This document shows, piece after piece, positions 6,752 to 15,611 of a stretch of 64,000 nucleotides of DNA. Location of the stretch: assembly GCF_049651205.1 (NCBI RefSeq), contig NZ_JBASBR010000007.1, positions 62,001-126,000 on the forward strand, written 5' to 3'. The stretch's first letter is position 1; each line of letters opens with the position of its first letter. The translations under genes and the position numbers were made by a program. The DNA is from Castellaniella sp049651205 (lineage in GTDB: Bacteria; Pseudomonadota; Gammaproteobacteria; Burkholderiales; Burkholderiaceae_B). Below the pieces are notes generated by a model that saw nothing but the letters and a program-made list of their open reading frames with translations, was not told the DNA's origin and did no database searches.

Positions 6752-8974
6752 ATGCAAACCAAACCCATATCGCCCGACATCGGCCAGCAGATGCTGGCCC
6801 AAAGTAAATTCTTCATGGGTTATGCCCGCTGGGATGAAGCCCATAACGCCTACGAAACCTGGCCCCGGGCCATTGAGCGGGTGATGCGCATGCACAAAGA
6901 GAAGTACGCACATCGCCTGACACCAGAACTCTCTGCGCTGATGGCACAGGCCCAGAGCGCCTACGAAAACCAACTTGTACTAGGCGCGCAGCGTGCCCTG
7001 CAATTTGGCGGTGAGCAGATTCGCAAGCACGAAGCCAAGATGTACAACTGTAGCTTTTCATACGCAGATCGACCTGCGTTTTTCCAGGAAGCCATGTACT
7101 TGCTGCTGTGCGGCTGCGGTGTTGGCTTTTCGGTGCAACCGCGCCACGTCCAAAAATTGCCACCCATCGCTGCACGTGCGGCCGGCCAAGCCCGTATTTT
7201 TCAGATTCCGGATTGCATCGAGGGCTGGGCCGATGCCTTTGGTGTCCTGCTGTCTTCGTATTTTGTCCGGAGTGGGGCGTTTCCTGATTATCAGGGGGCG
7301 CCAGTGCACTTTGATTACAGCCGTATCCGCCCAGCAGGCTCGATGATCAGCGGCGGCTTCAAGGCACCAGGGCCAGACGGCCTTCGCCGGGCGCTGGAGC
7401 GCTGCGAAGCCCTGATTGAAGGCGTACTGGCTCAAGGGCAACAGGTGCTGTCTCCCATTGTGGTGTACGACTTTGTCATGCACATGGCCGATGCGGTGTT
7501 GTCTGGCGGGGTGCGGCGTTCCGCCACCATCTGCCTGTTTGATAAAAACGACGAAGCCATGCTGGCGGCCAAAACGGGCAACTGGTATGTGGATAATCCA
7601 CAGCGCGGGCGTAGCAATAATTCGGTCATTATCCAGCGCGACCAACTCACTCGAGCCGAGTGGGCACGCATCATGCGCTCGGTGCGCGATTACGGCGAAC
7701 CAGGCTTTGTATTTACCGATAACCTGGATTTTGGCTTTAACCCCTGCGTGGAAATCGGCTTGTATCCGGTAGCAGAGGATGGCCGATCCGGCTTTCAGTT
7801 CTGCAACCTGTCTGAAATCAACGGCGCCGCTTGCACCACCCGCGAAATCTTCCTGCAGGCGTGCCAGGCTGCATCCGTCTTGGGTACCCTGCAAGCTGGG
7901 TATACCGATTTCCATTACCTGGACGATGCCTCGTGCCAGATCACCGAACGCGAGGCCCTGATCGGGGTTTCCATCACGGGCTGGATGAACAACCCCAAGG
8001 TGTTGTTCGATGAAGATCTGCTGCGCGAAGGCGCCGACCTGGTACGCGCCACCAACCGGCAGGTTGCGGGCCTGTTGGGGATACGGCCTGCGGCCCGCAC
8101 CACCTGCGTCAAGCCCAGCGGCAACGCTTCGGTGCTGTTGGGCACGGCCTCGGGTATCCATGGCGAACACGCACCACGCTACCTGCGGCATGTGCAGATG
8201 AACAGCATGGACGAAGTGGCCCGGCTGCTGCAGCAAGAAAACCCCACAATGTGCGAGGCATCCGTCTGGAATCAACAGGATATCGTCGTGGCGTTTCCCA
8301 TGATCCCCAAGGTGGGCTCTTTATTCAAAGATCAACTACTGGGCATACAGCAGCTGGAATACGTAAAAAAAGTACAGCGCAGCTGGGTTGCCCAGGGCAC
8401 CGATCCAGCACTCTGCCGAGAACCGGGCTTGCGGCATAACGTGTCCAATACCGTCACCGTAGACGACTGGGACCAGCTTGAACAATATTTGTTTGATAAT
8501 CGCCAGTGGTTTGCGGGTGTGTCGCTACTGGCGCAGCATGGCGATCGGGCCTACCCACAAGCCCCGTTTACGCAAATCCATACAGCTGAACAGATCACGG
8601 CCCGTTACGGCCAGGGGGCCATGTTCGCCTCGGGGCTGATCGTCGATGGACTGCACGCCTTTAACGATAATATCTGGCTGGCCTGCGACACTGCCCTTGG
8701 GCAGGGCCTGACGCTGTCCGATAATGCCAGCGATTTGCTGAAACGCGATTGGGTTCGCCGTTTTGAGAAATTTGCGCACAACTACTTTGGTGGCGATATT
8801 CTGCAAACTTCGTTTTGCCTGAAAGATTGCCATAACTTGCACAAATGGCACAGCATACTCAATACCCTGGCTCCTATCGATTTTGCCCAAAGGTTGGGCG
8901 AGCCTCGCTACACGGATGCGGATCAGTTGGCCAGCCAGGCGTGCGTTGGTGGAGCGTGCGAACTGACGTTTTAA
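6752..8974 (+). CDS. nrdJ: Class II (adenosylcobalamin-dependent) ribonucleotide reductase
   Basis: A 740-residue reductase making deoxynucleotides without oxygen, using adenosylcobalamin to form the thiyl radical. Visible active-site pieces are Cys100 (MYNCSF), NPCVE with Cys332 and Glu334, Cys351 (FCNLSE), and the C-terminal redox pair CVGGAC (Cys731/Cys736) that takes electrons from thioredoxin. The length and the C-terminal CxxxxC positions match the Lactobacillus leichmannii triphosphate reductase, but the spacing between active-site cysteines differs, so domain insertions are not the same. No nrdB radical subunit lies nearby. Two NrdR boxes precede it. Di- versus triphosphate specificity cannot be read from sequence. 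Confidence 0.88.
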   Translation: MQTKPISPDIGQQMLAQSKFFMGYARWDEAHNAYETWPRAIERVMRMHKEKYAHRLTPELSALMAQAQSAYENQLVLGAQRALQFGGEQIRKHEAKMYNCSFSYADRPAFFQEAMYLLLCGCGVGFSVQPRHVQKLPPIAARAAGQARIFQIPDCIEGWADAFGVLLSSYFVRSGAFPDYQGAPVHFDYSRIRPAGSMISGGFKAPGPDGLRRALERCEALIEGVLAQGQQVLSPIVVYDFVMHMADAVLSGGVRRSATICLFDKNDEAMLAAKTGNWYVDNPQRGRSNNSVIIQRDQLTRAEWARIMRSVRDYGEPGFVFTDNLDFGFNPCVEIGLYPVAEDGRSGFQFCNLSEINGAACTTREIFLQACQAASVLGTLQAGYTDFHYLDDASCQITEREALIGVSITGWMNNPKVLFDEDLLREGADLVRATNRQVAGLLGIRPAARTTCVKPSGNASVLLGTASGIHGEHAPRYLRHVQMNSMDEVARLLQQENPTMCEASVWNQQDIVVAFPMIPKVGSLFKDQLLGIQQLEYVKKVQRSWVAQGTDPALCREPGLRHNVSNTVTVDDWDQLEQYLFDNRQWFAGVSLLAQHGDRAYPQAPFTQIHTAEQITARYGQGAMFASGLIVDGLHAFNDNIWLACDTALGQGLTLSDNASDLLKRDWVRRFEKFAHNYFGGDILQTSFCLKDCHNLHKWHSILNTLAPIDFAQRLGEPRYTDADQLASQACVGGACELTF

Positions 8975-9066
8975 GCAGGTTGAATGACTGGGGCAGTGCC
9001 TTGACCTTCCCACTATGGTAAGCATTAAGCTTGTGCCCCAACTCTTAACACGGCAGGTGATGATTC

Positions 9067-9549
9067 GTGCCAATGACACGTTTTTCCAAAGTATGGGCTA
9101 CGGCCGCAATTGTTGTTGCCGGCGGGGGTATTGGCGCCTACGTATTTCTTGCCGGCGGGGCGTCACACAAAACGCTGATCAATGCCACAGACCAGGATCT
9201 GATCGTCCAGGGTCAAGCGATCTACACTAGCAGCTGTGCAGCTTGCCATGGCGCAATGTTGCAAGGCCAGCCAAACTGGCACGAGCGCATGGCCAACGGG
9301 CGATTGCCAGCGCCACCACACGATCAGACGGGACACACCTGGCACCATCCCGACGCTGTGCTGTTTGATCTCGTCAAACACGGCCTGGTGCCCGGGCGTA
9401 CGGCACCGCCCGGTTATCAAAGCAATATGCCAGCCTTTGGCGGTGTGCTAAACGACAACCAGATCGTCGCGGTACTGACCTACATCAAGAGCACCTGGCC
9501 CGCAGATGTTCAGCGCATGCAAAAGGACGTCACTGCGCAGCAGCCATGA
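9067..9549 (+). CDS. Membrane-anchored c-type cytochrome
   Basis: A 160-residue protein with an N-terminal membrane anchor (ATAAIVVAGGGIGAYVFLAG), which could also act as a signal peptide, and one haem c site CAACH near residue 58. A later Met in SNMPAFGGVLND is the likely sixth ligand. This is a class I cytochrome c facing the periplasm. The start is GTG at 9067, with AGGTGA ending 6 nt upstream; an ATG two codons later is spaced too far from it. It follows nrdJ by 92 nt and may be independently transcribed. Its redox partner is unknown. Confidence 0.78.
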   Translation: MPMTRFSKVWATAAIVVAGGGIGAYVFLAGGASHKTLINATDQDLIVQGQAIYTSSCAACHGAMLQGQPNWHERMANGRLPAPPHDQTGHTWHHPDAVLFDLVKHGLVPGRTAPPGYQSNMPAFGGVLNDNQIVAVLTYIKSTWPADVQRMQKDVTAQQP

Positions 9550-9571
9550 CGCCGTTGGTGCAGGACTCTTT

Positions 9572-10546
9572 CTAATCCAGGCCACGCATCACGATTTTTC
9601 CTACCTGGGCGTTGGCTTCCATACGCTCCAGGGCTTCGGCCAATTGGGACATGGGGTAGACACGGTCAATGAGTGGCTGCATGGCCGGATCGGCCATCCG
9701 GGGCAGGATATCGCCGACGACCCCCTGGACAATACGGTGCCGTTGAGATGGGCTGAGACGCTTGCTGGACACCCCAAACAGGTGCAGCCGCTGGCTATGT
9801 ACCGCGCGGATGTCCAGCATGGCCTCGTGCTCGTCATCCATATAACCCACCATCGCCAGACGGCCCTGAAACGCCAGTGCACGTATGCAGGTGGGCAGCA
9901 TCGAGGCCCCTACAATATTGACCACCAAGTTGACGCCCTGGCCGTCGGTGGCGGCCAGCACGGTGTCATCAAAATCAGTGCGGCGCGTTGCGATCCCGAG
10001 ATCAAGCCCCAGGGGTTGAAGAGCCGCCAATTTGTCTGAGGATCCTGACGTACCGATTACACGGGCGCCCAGTGATTTGGCCAGCTGCAATGCCGCTACG
10101 CCTACACCAGATGCCACACCGGTAATCAGCAGCCACTCATCCGCAGCAAGGTGCCCTTGGCCAATCAACATATCGTGTACCACCTGCGTGCTGATCGGCA
10201 GGGCGCCTGCCTGCACCCAGGACAAGGTGTCGGGTACCTTCATGGCATCCTGAACATCCATCAGGACAGCATCGGCAAAGGCCCCATGGCAGCGCCCCAT
10301 CACCCGGTCGCCTAGATTGAATCCAGCGCAATCCGAGCCCAGTTGCAGGATCTCGCCCGCAGCCTCGGCACCCAAAGGCTTGGGTTGCCGAGATGCAGAT
10401 TGACGCAGTGCCAGGATTTCACCGCGGTTCAAGCCTGCTGCACGTACCCGCACCAATAATTGCTGTGGGCCGGGCGCAGGCGTGGATACTTGCTGTGGCT
10501 GGATCTGGAGGGCGTTGTGTCGAATCTGGGCAAAGTAGGCAAGCAT
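9572..10546 (-). CDS. Zinc-independent NADPH:quinone oxidoreductase-like enzyme (MDR superfamily)
   Basis: A 324-residue medium-chain dehydrogenase/reductase of the quinone oxidoreductase type. An N-terminal GroES-like domain (RVRAAGLNRGEI) is followed by a Rossmann domain with TGVASGVGVAALQLAKSLGARVIGT, which binds NAD(P)H. The cysteine cluster and catalytic zinc ligands of alcohol dehydrogenases are missing, so reduction of quinones or enals is more likely. The start is MLAYFAQIRHNAL; an upstream in-frame Met is not supported. Its 3' end faces the cytochrome gene with a 22-nt gap. Confidence 0.82.
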   Translation of the reverse strand: MLAYFAQIRHNALQIQPQQVSTPAPGPQQLLVRVRAAGLNRGEILALRQSASRQPKPLGAEAAGEILQLGSDCAGFNLGDRVMGRCHGAFADAVLMDVQDAMKVPDTLSWVQAGALPISTQVVHDMLIGQGHLAADEWLLITGVASGVGVAALQLAKSLGARVIGTSGSSDKLAALQPLGLDLGIATRRTDFDDTVLAATDGQGVNLVVNIVGASMLPTCIRALAFQGRLAMVGYMDDEHEAMLDIRAVHSQRLHLFGVSSKRLSPSQRHRIVQGVVGDILPRMADPAMQPLIDRVYPMSQLAEALERMEANAQVGKIVMRGLD

Positions 10547-10630
10547 GGTAGTGACCTTGATATCGAGAAGCACGAAGCAGACAGCTTACGATATCACCGG
10601 GCAGGCCATGATGGCGCGTCGACCGAGCCT

Positions 10631-11866
10631 TTATTGCGCTTTGGCGGCTGTTTTTAGCATCGGGCAGGTGGACTCGTCCAGCGTGCCATAAGCAGTTTCA
10701 GCGGGGATGACTGCCGCTACTTTATGAAGATCCCAGGGACCTGTGCTTTCAGCCGGGGTTTTCACCCGCAGCAGTGTCATGTCGTTCATCATCCGGCCAT
10801 CGGCGCGGATGACCCCATGATCAACAAAAAAGTCGTTTACGGGATGCGATTTGAGCCACGCCATGATGGTGTCGGCGTCATCGGTGCCTGTTTGGCTCAC
10901 CGCCTTGAGATAGCTTGTGGCTGCGGAGTAATCACCGGCCTGGCCATAGGTGGGCATGCGCCCGATATCCTTCAGGTAGCGCTTCGACCACGCTTCAGAG
11001 TCCGGATTTTTGTTCCAGTACCACGGCACCGTGAAATACATGCCCTGGGTAACCTCCAGGCCCAGCGCATGGATATCCAGCAAAGTAGCCGTCAGCCCCA
11101 CTGGAATCATGGTACGGGTCAGGCCAAACTCGACGGCTGTTTTTAAGGAATTGACAAAATCTGCCGTGGCATTTGCCAGGGCCAGGACTTTGGCTCCGGA
11201 GTTTTGGGCTTGCAACAGAAATGAGGAAAAATCTGGGGTGCCCAGTGGTGTACGGACCGACCCCAACACGGTTCCACCCGAGGCTTTGACCACGGCAGCC
11301 GTATCGTGCTCGAGCTCATGGCCAAAGGTGTAATCGGTGGTGAGGAAAAACCAGGAGGATCCACCCTCACGAACCACCGCAGCGCCCGTCCCGCGGGCCA
11401 GGCCACGCGTGGAATACGTGTACTGAATGGTATAGGGGTTGCATTGGTCGTTGGTGAAAGCCGAAGAACCTGCCCCGGAGGTAATGAAAGGCCTTTTCTT
11501 TTCGGCAGCCACCGCAGACATCGCCAGGCTGGCGGCAGAGCTTGTTCCGCCAATCAGCAAATCCAGTTTCTGGTTATCAAACCAATCGCGGGCCAGGGCA
11601 GAGGACACATCCGCCTTGTTGCGACTATCGGCTACCAAAAGCTCGACAGGGTGGCCATTTATCTGGCCACCGGCATCCGCGATAGCCATACGGATGGCAT
11701 GTGCGCCTCCGGGCCCGTCTCCATCGGCATAAACACCCGACATGTCGGTAATGAAGCCGATGCGGATAACGTTATCTGAAATACCGGCTGCCTGCGCAGG
11801 CGCCAGGGCGCACGTCAACGCGGCGGCGAACAGCGCCAGGCGGGCAACTGAAAGAGGGTGTCTCAT
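10631..11866 (-). CDS. Branched-chain amino-acid-type periplasmic binding protein (orphan)
   Basis: A 411-residue periplasmic type I binding protein (Peripla_BP_6). The signal peptide MRHPLSVARLALFAAALTC... is cut after AQA, and the mature part starts GISDNVIRIGFITDMSGVYA. The segment AIADAGGQINGHPVELLVAD is typical of LivJ-like proteins. No permease or ATPase of the Liv type lies beside it, so it either shares a distant transporter or feeds another system. Related proteins bind aromatic acids, urea or amides as well as amino acids, so the ligand is open. The start is set by the signal peptide; no strong ribosome site is seen. Confidence 0.83.
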   Translation of the reverse strand: MRHPLSVARLALFAAALTCALAPAQAAGISDNVIRIGFITDMSGVYADGDGPGGAHAIRMAIADAGGQINGHPVELLVADSRNKADVSSALARDWFDNQKLDLLIGGTSSAASLAMSAVAAEKKRPFITSGAGSSAFTNDQCNPYTIQYTYSTRGLARGTGAAVVREGGSSWFFLTTDYTFGHELEHDTAAVVKASGGTVLGSVRTPLGTPDFSSFLLQAQNSGAKVLALANATADFVNSLKTAVEFGLTRTMIPVGLTATLLDIHALGLEVTQGMYFTVPWYWNKNPDSEAWSKRYLKDIGRMPTYGQAGDYSAATSYLKAVSQTGTDDADTIMAWLKSHPVNDFFVDHGVIRADGRMMNDMTLLRVKTPAESTGPWDLHKVAAVIPAETAYGTLDESTCPMLKTAAKAQ

Positions 11867-12000
11867 GGTGCAAACCACAAAAGAGGAGAAAGTCGATATG
11901 ATGCCAGCCCAACGCAGCATAGGCACGAGTATGCCTACTTGAGCAGGGGTAAAGCACGACGCCAATGTTTCATTTCAAGGTAGGCTGTAAAAAGCAGCGC

Positions 12001-13383
12001 TTACCAGGCACCATGGTGCTCAGGCACCGACACAATAAGCCGCATTGATGCCGCCACCAGCACTGCCCAGAAGCCATAGAGCCAGGCCTGGCTGATGCCA
12101 GGGTCGGAGGATACCGACAGCACCATGGTGACAATCGAAATAAAAGTGATGGTGCCTACCTGAATGGACAGCGTTCTGATGGCTGCCAGCATGGCTGCGG
12201 ATTTTGGCGCCAACTGCAAGCCAGCGTTTCTACTGGCGGGGTTCACTGTGCCGGTACCCATCCCCAGCAAAAATGTGGCGGCCATCAGCCAGGCAAAAGG
12301 TGATAGGCCAAACCAGGGCGGCAAAGCCACCAGCAGCATCCCCAGGCTGATCAGGCTGGCGCCAATATACAAAGGAACACGATATCCGGTACGGCGGATG
12401 GCCATCGTGCATGCCAGTGAGAACGCAATAGCCGCCATGCCTTGAGAGACCAGCAAAGAGCCAGCTTGCAGGGCACTTAAGCCATACCGGTTGGTGGCAT
12501 ATAGGGGAATCAGCGCTACCGCACCGATCGTGATGCCGCCGTAGAGCACGTTGATCAGATTCACAACCCCAAAGCCAGGCCCGTAAATCAGTGGAGGAGC
12601 AATAAAAGGATGATCACTGCGACGGATATGCCGGAAAAACAGCCAGCCAGCCAACAAAGCCAGTACTGCCGGGATCAAAATGCGTGGTGAACCAAACGGC
12701 ACATTATGTTCTCCCAGAAAACTGGCCGCCAACATGCCGGCCAGCAAACACACGCCAACATAGGTAATGCCCGGGTAGTCCATACGAGCATCAGGGCGCT
12801 GGCTTCGGGGTGCGTCTGGCGGAATATAGCGCAGGGTCATCCACAGTATCAGCAGACCAATGGGCACATTGACAAAAAATACACCGCGCCAATTCCAGTA
12901 GGTGACAAACAGCCCACCAAAAACGGGCCCGATCATGGCCCCAATGGGAAAAATGCTGCCAAACAGGCTCACCGCGCGATCGCGGCTATTACCAAAGTAA
13001 TCAACAACAATGCCTGTGGCGGAGGGGGTGATGCCCGCTCCGCCGGCCGCCTGCAGGACGCGCAACACAATCAGGGCTGCGATATTGTTGACGAGCCCAC
13101 AAAGCAGCGAAGCCGCCGTAAATACGCTGATTGAGATAAGAAACACACGCCGGCGGCCCAGACGCTCGCTGAGCTTGCCGGCAACGGGCAGCATCAGCAC
13201 AAAACCAAACGCAAACGCAGTGAGTGTCCAGCCGGCCCAGTTGATAGAGGTGTTCAGGCCCTGTTGCAGCTCATGCAAAACAGTGGCGACAATTGTTGAA
13301 TCCACCGATGTCATGATCAATGCCAGGGCAACGGTAATGAAGGCCGGAACCCGGTGAATGGGCGCTGCGTGTGTATCAGGCAT
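12001..13383 (-). CDS. MFS drug:H+ antiporter, DHA2 (EmrB/QacA) family
   Basis: A 460-residue inner-membrane exporter with about 14 predicted helices. Motif A appears as GKLSERLGRRRVFL between helices 2 and 3. MTSVDSTIVATVLHEL in helix 1 is the D1 motif of DHA2 pumps, and the C-motif-like GSIFPIGAMIGPVFGG is present. Proton-driven export of hydrophobic drugs or metabolites is expected. It starts 1 nt after the stop of an exported unknown protein and is the last gene of an operon with amino-acid ABC genes, which suggests it could export an amino acid or a derivative. That link is inference. Confidence 0.85.
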   Translation of the reverse strand: MPDTHAAPIHRVPAFITVALALIMTSVDSTIVATVLHELQQGLNTSINWAGWTLTAFAFGFVLMLPVAGKLSERLGRRRVFLISISVFTAASLLCGLVNNIAALIVLRVLQAAGGAGITPSATGIVVDYFGNSRDRAVSLFGSIFPIGAMIGPVFGGLFVTYWNWRGVFFVNVPIGLLILWMTLRYIPPDAPRSQRPDARMDYPGITYVGVCLLAGMLAASFLGEHNVPFGSPRILIPAVLALLAGWLFFRHIRRSDHPFIAPPLIYGPGFGVVNLINVLYGGITIGAVALIPLYATNRYGLSALQAGSLLVSQGMAAIAFSLACTMAIRRTGYRVPLYIGASLISLGMLLVALPPWFGLSPFAWLMAATFLLGMGTGTVNPASRNAGLQLAPKSAAMLAAIRTLSIQVGTITFISIVTMVLSVSSDPGISQAWLYGFWAVLVAASMRLIVSVPEHHGAW

Positions 13384-13384
13384 C

Positions 13385-14083
13385 TCAGTGCTTTGGTAGT
13401 CCTGTCAGACCTTGCAGCCCCTCAAGTAGGTTTTGCAAATTGGTAGGCTTTGCCGGCAGCGCAAATTGGCTGGCCGGCGGCGTTTGCGTGGAAATTGATT
13501 GCAAGGTGAAATCCTGCCCAATGCGCAAAATGCCACGACGCTGCGCGGGTAGGGCGCTGGCCAGCCGCTGGGCGCTGTCCGAGCTCATCAGGGCCCGCAA
13601 GGTGTGCAGGTAGGTCGTGGTCATGTCAACAACGGCCGCCTGCTCCGTTAAGACAGCATCGGTGACATGCGCCTTGCCCTGTGTGTCAGTGTAGTTCAGC
13701 TGATATACGTGCCCCTGAATACTTGCGATGGTCTCGGTTTTATGCAGATCACGCACCGAATTGACGTGATCGGGCAGTGTGTATTGACCTTGTGACTGCG
13801 TCAGTGCGCTGAGGCCTTGCACCAGCCCACCTATTTCCATCACCACGGGGCCGCCCATCTTGTATGTAACTGTGTACGGTTTGCCGTCACGCACGACAAC
13901 GTAGTCCTTCTGGCCTTGACGCCCCAGGCGCACAGGACCGTCAGTTTGCCACGACAACGTGGCCGTATCCTGCCGTGTCTGCACCACGGCAGTGCCACTG
14001 GCAACTGCGGCAAGGGGCGCCACCAGGCATCCCGCCATCGCCACACAAACGGTTACGCTGGATCGAAAGCAATATCGCATCAT
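13385..14083 (-). CDS. Exported protein of unknown function
   Basis: A 232-residue protein with a clear Sec signal peptide (RSSVTVCVAMAGCLVAPLAAVASG). The mature region is strand-rich and polar (VRLGRQGQKDYVVVRDGKPYTV) and ends with a low-complexity Leu/Gly tail (NLLEGLQGLTGLPKH). I do not recognise the family; beta-rich periplasmic proteins of the DUF4412 type look superficially similar. The start at 14083 overlaps the permease stop as ATGA, with GAGG 5 nt upstream; a second ATG follows immediately. It is embedded between an amino-acid permease and an MFS exporter and so is likely to act with one of them. Confidence 0.65.
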   Translation of the reverse strand: MMRYCFRSSVTVCVAMAGCLVAPLAAVASGTAVVQTRQDTATLSWQTDGPVRLGRQGQKDYVVVRDGKPYTVTYKMGGPVVMEIGGLVQGLSALTQSQGQYTLPDHVNSVRDLHKTETIASIQGHVYQLNYTDTQGKAHVTDAVLTEQAAVVDMTTTYLHTLRALMSSDSAQRLASALPAQRRGILRIGQDFTLQSISTQTPPASQFALPAKPTNLQNLLEGLQGLTGLPKH

Positions 14084-14766
14084 GAAGACCTCACCTGAAG
14101 TTTGAGGCTGCGCTCGAACAACCACGCGCATCCCAGCAGGGTGACGTTGATCATCAAGTACAGCAGGCCCGCGATAATAAAGGTTTCGACGATCAGGTAG
14201 CTTTGGCTCATCAGACGCCGCGCCATTCCCGTGAGTTCCATCACGGCAATCGTAGAAGCCAGGCTGGTGCCTTTGATGGCCAGGACCAGTTCGTTGCTGT
14301 AGGCGGGAAACGCCTGGCGGATTGCCAAGGGAAACCGGATGCGACGAAACACCTGAAGACGGGTCATGCCACACGATAACGCAGCATCAATCTGGCCGCT
14401 GGCTACAGATTGCAAGCCTCCGCGGATAGCTTCGCCCATATAGGCACCACTATTGAGGCTGATCGCCAGGATGGCACAACGTGCACCATCGCTGAAAAGC
14501 CACCATAACCAGGATTGATCGTGCACGAAGCCAAGCGTGCCAATACCGTAGTACAGCAGAAACAATTGGATTAATAGTGGCGTGCCGCGAAATATGGTGC
14601 TGTACAGAAAAGCGATGCCCGCAACCAGGCGATTGTTTGCACTGCGCATCAGGGCGCTGCCCAAGCCCAGCAAAGAAGCAAACACAATGGAGAACAAACC
14701 AATCCGCAAGGTGATCCAAAACCCGTCGATGAGAACAGGAAATGCTTTTTGCATAAGTTCAATCAT
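14080..14766 (-). CDS. Polar amino-acid ABC transporter permease (HisM/ArtM type)
   Basis: A 228-residue inner-membrane permease with about five helices and the HEQLP-family EAA loop (AALSCGMTRLQVFRRIRFPLA). IFRGTPLLIQLFLLYYG is the signature of polar amino-acid permeases (His/Glu/Gln/Arg/opine family). It is the second permease after the HisQ-like gene, with which it overlaps by 4 nt. The substrate is inferred from the binding protein at the head of the operon, probably a basic amino acid. No ATPase gene follows. Confidence 0.87.
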   Translation of the reverse strand: MIELMQKAFPVLIDGFWITLRIGLFSIVFASLLGLGSALMRSANNRLVAGIAFLYSTIFRGTPLLIQLFLLYYGIGTLGFVHDQSWLWWLFSDGARCAILAISLNSGAYMGEAIRGGLQSVASGQIDAALSCGMTRLQVFRRIRFPLAIRQAFPAYSNELVLAIKGTSLASTIAVMELTGMARRLMSQSYLIVETFIIAGLLYLMINVTLLGCAWLFERSLKLQVRSS

Positions 14767-15479
14767 CTGCGGGCTCCTTGCATGCCGCGCCCAAAACGGC
14801 GCTCAGCCCAGACAAAAATGGCCTGACTGCATACACCGATCAGGAAGTAGAGGATTCCTGCCAGCAAATATAAGGTAAGCGGCGCCCGAGTGGCAGCAGA
14901 ACCCAGCACGGCCGCCCGCATGAGTTCGACCAAGCCCACCAGAGAGATCAAGGCCGTGTCCTTAAGGGCGTTTTGCCACACATTATTGGCCCCCGGCAGC
15001 GCATACCAAAATAACTGAGGCAAGGTAATGCGCCGCAATACCTGGGGGCGGCTCATGCCAATGGCACGGGCTGCTTCGATCTGACCACTGTCGATGGCTT
15101 TGAACGCTCCGCGAAACACTTCAACGCTATATGAGCCCGAGATCAGGCCAATGGCAAGAATCCCCACGAGCATGGGGAAAACCTTGCTCATCAGGTCGTC
15201 CCACTCGAGCCAATCAGCCAGATCGGCAGCGGGCTGTACCGTACCAAAAAAAAGCAGATAAATGATCAGAAGCTCGGGGACACTACGTACCAGCAAGGTA
15301 TACAGGCTGATCAGGCTGCGCGCCAGCCAGTGGCCTCCAGATTTCAGTGCCGCACCGGAGATGCCGATGGCCATTCCCAGCATGATCCCGCATACACTGA
15401 TGAACACTGTCATACCGGCACCGCGCAACAGCATGGTGCCCCAGCCAGCGCTCAGGATCTCGGTCAGGGAAGCGTTCAT
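14763..15479 (-). CDS. Polar amino-acid ABC transporter permease (HisQ/ArtQ type)
   Basis: A 238-residue permease, the partner of the next gene. LLVRSVPELLIIYLLFFG is the HisQ-type counterpart of the RGTPLL motif, and AARAIGMSRPQVLRRITLPQ is the ATPase-contact loop. It forms a heterodimeric channel with the downstream HisM-like protein. It lies 132 nt downstream of the binding-protein gene, behind two hairpins that should reduce its expression relative to the binding protein. Confidence 0.87.
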   Translation of the reverse strand: MNASLTEILSAGWGTMLLRGAGMTVFISVCGIMLGMAIGISGAALKSGGHWLARSLISLYTLLVRSVPELLIIYLLFFGTVQPAADLADWLEWDDLMSKVFPMLVGILAIGLISGSYSVEVFRGAFKAIDSGQIEAARAIGMSRPQVLRRITLPQLFWYALPGANNVWQNALKDTALISLVGLVELMRAAVLGSAATRAPLTLYLLAGILYFLIGVCSQAIFVWAERRFGRGMQGARR

Positions 15480-15515
15480 GAAATAGCAGGCCCGGCGGCC
15501 TTGGATGGAACTTTA

Positions 15516-15591
15516 GGCACCTTGAAGAAGGGTGCCAAAAAAGAAACCGGCCTTGGGCTGTCACACAATCGGTGCGTGACAAGCCCAAGGC
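15516..15591 (-). terminator. Double hairpin after the amino-acid binding-protein gene
   Basis: A strong inverted repeat, GCCTTGGGCTGTCAC (15550-15564) with GTGACAAGCCCAAGGC (15576-15591), is followed on the minus strand by CGGTTTCTTTTTT. This is a Rho-independent terminator structure. A second stem, GGCACC/GGTGCC (15516-15536), follows. They lie between the binding protein and permease genes and should terminate most, but not all, transcripts. Confidence 0.75.
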
Positions 15592-15611
15592 GGAAATAAC
15601 AAGACAGAAGT

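Noticed and set aside
7058..8275. A 405-codon open frame antisense to nrdJ
   Set aside because: It has no recognisable domains and no ribosome site; nrdJ on the other strand has intact active-site motifs. Long antisense frames are common at this base composition.
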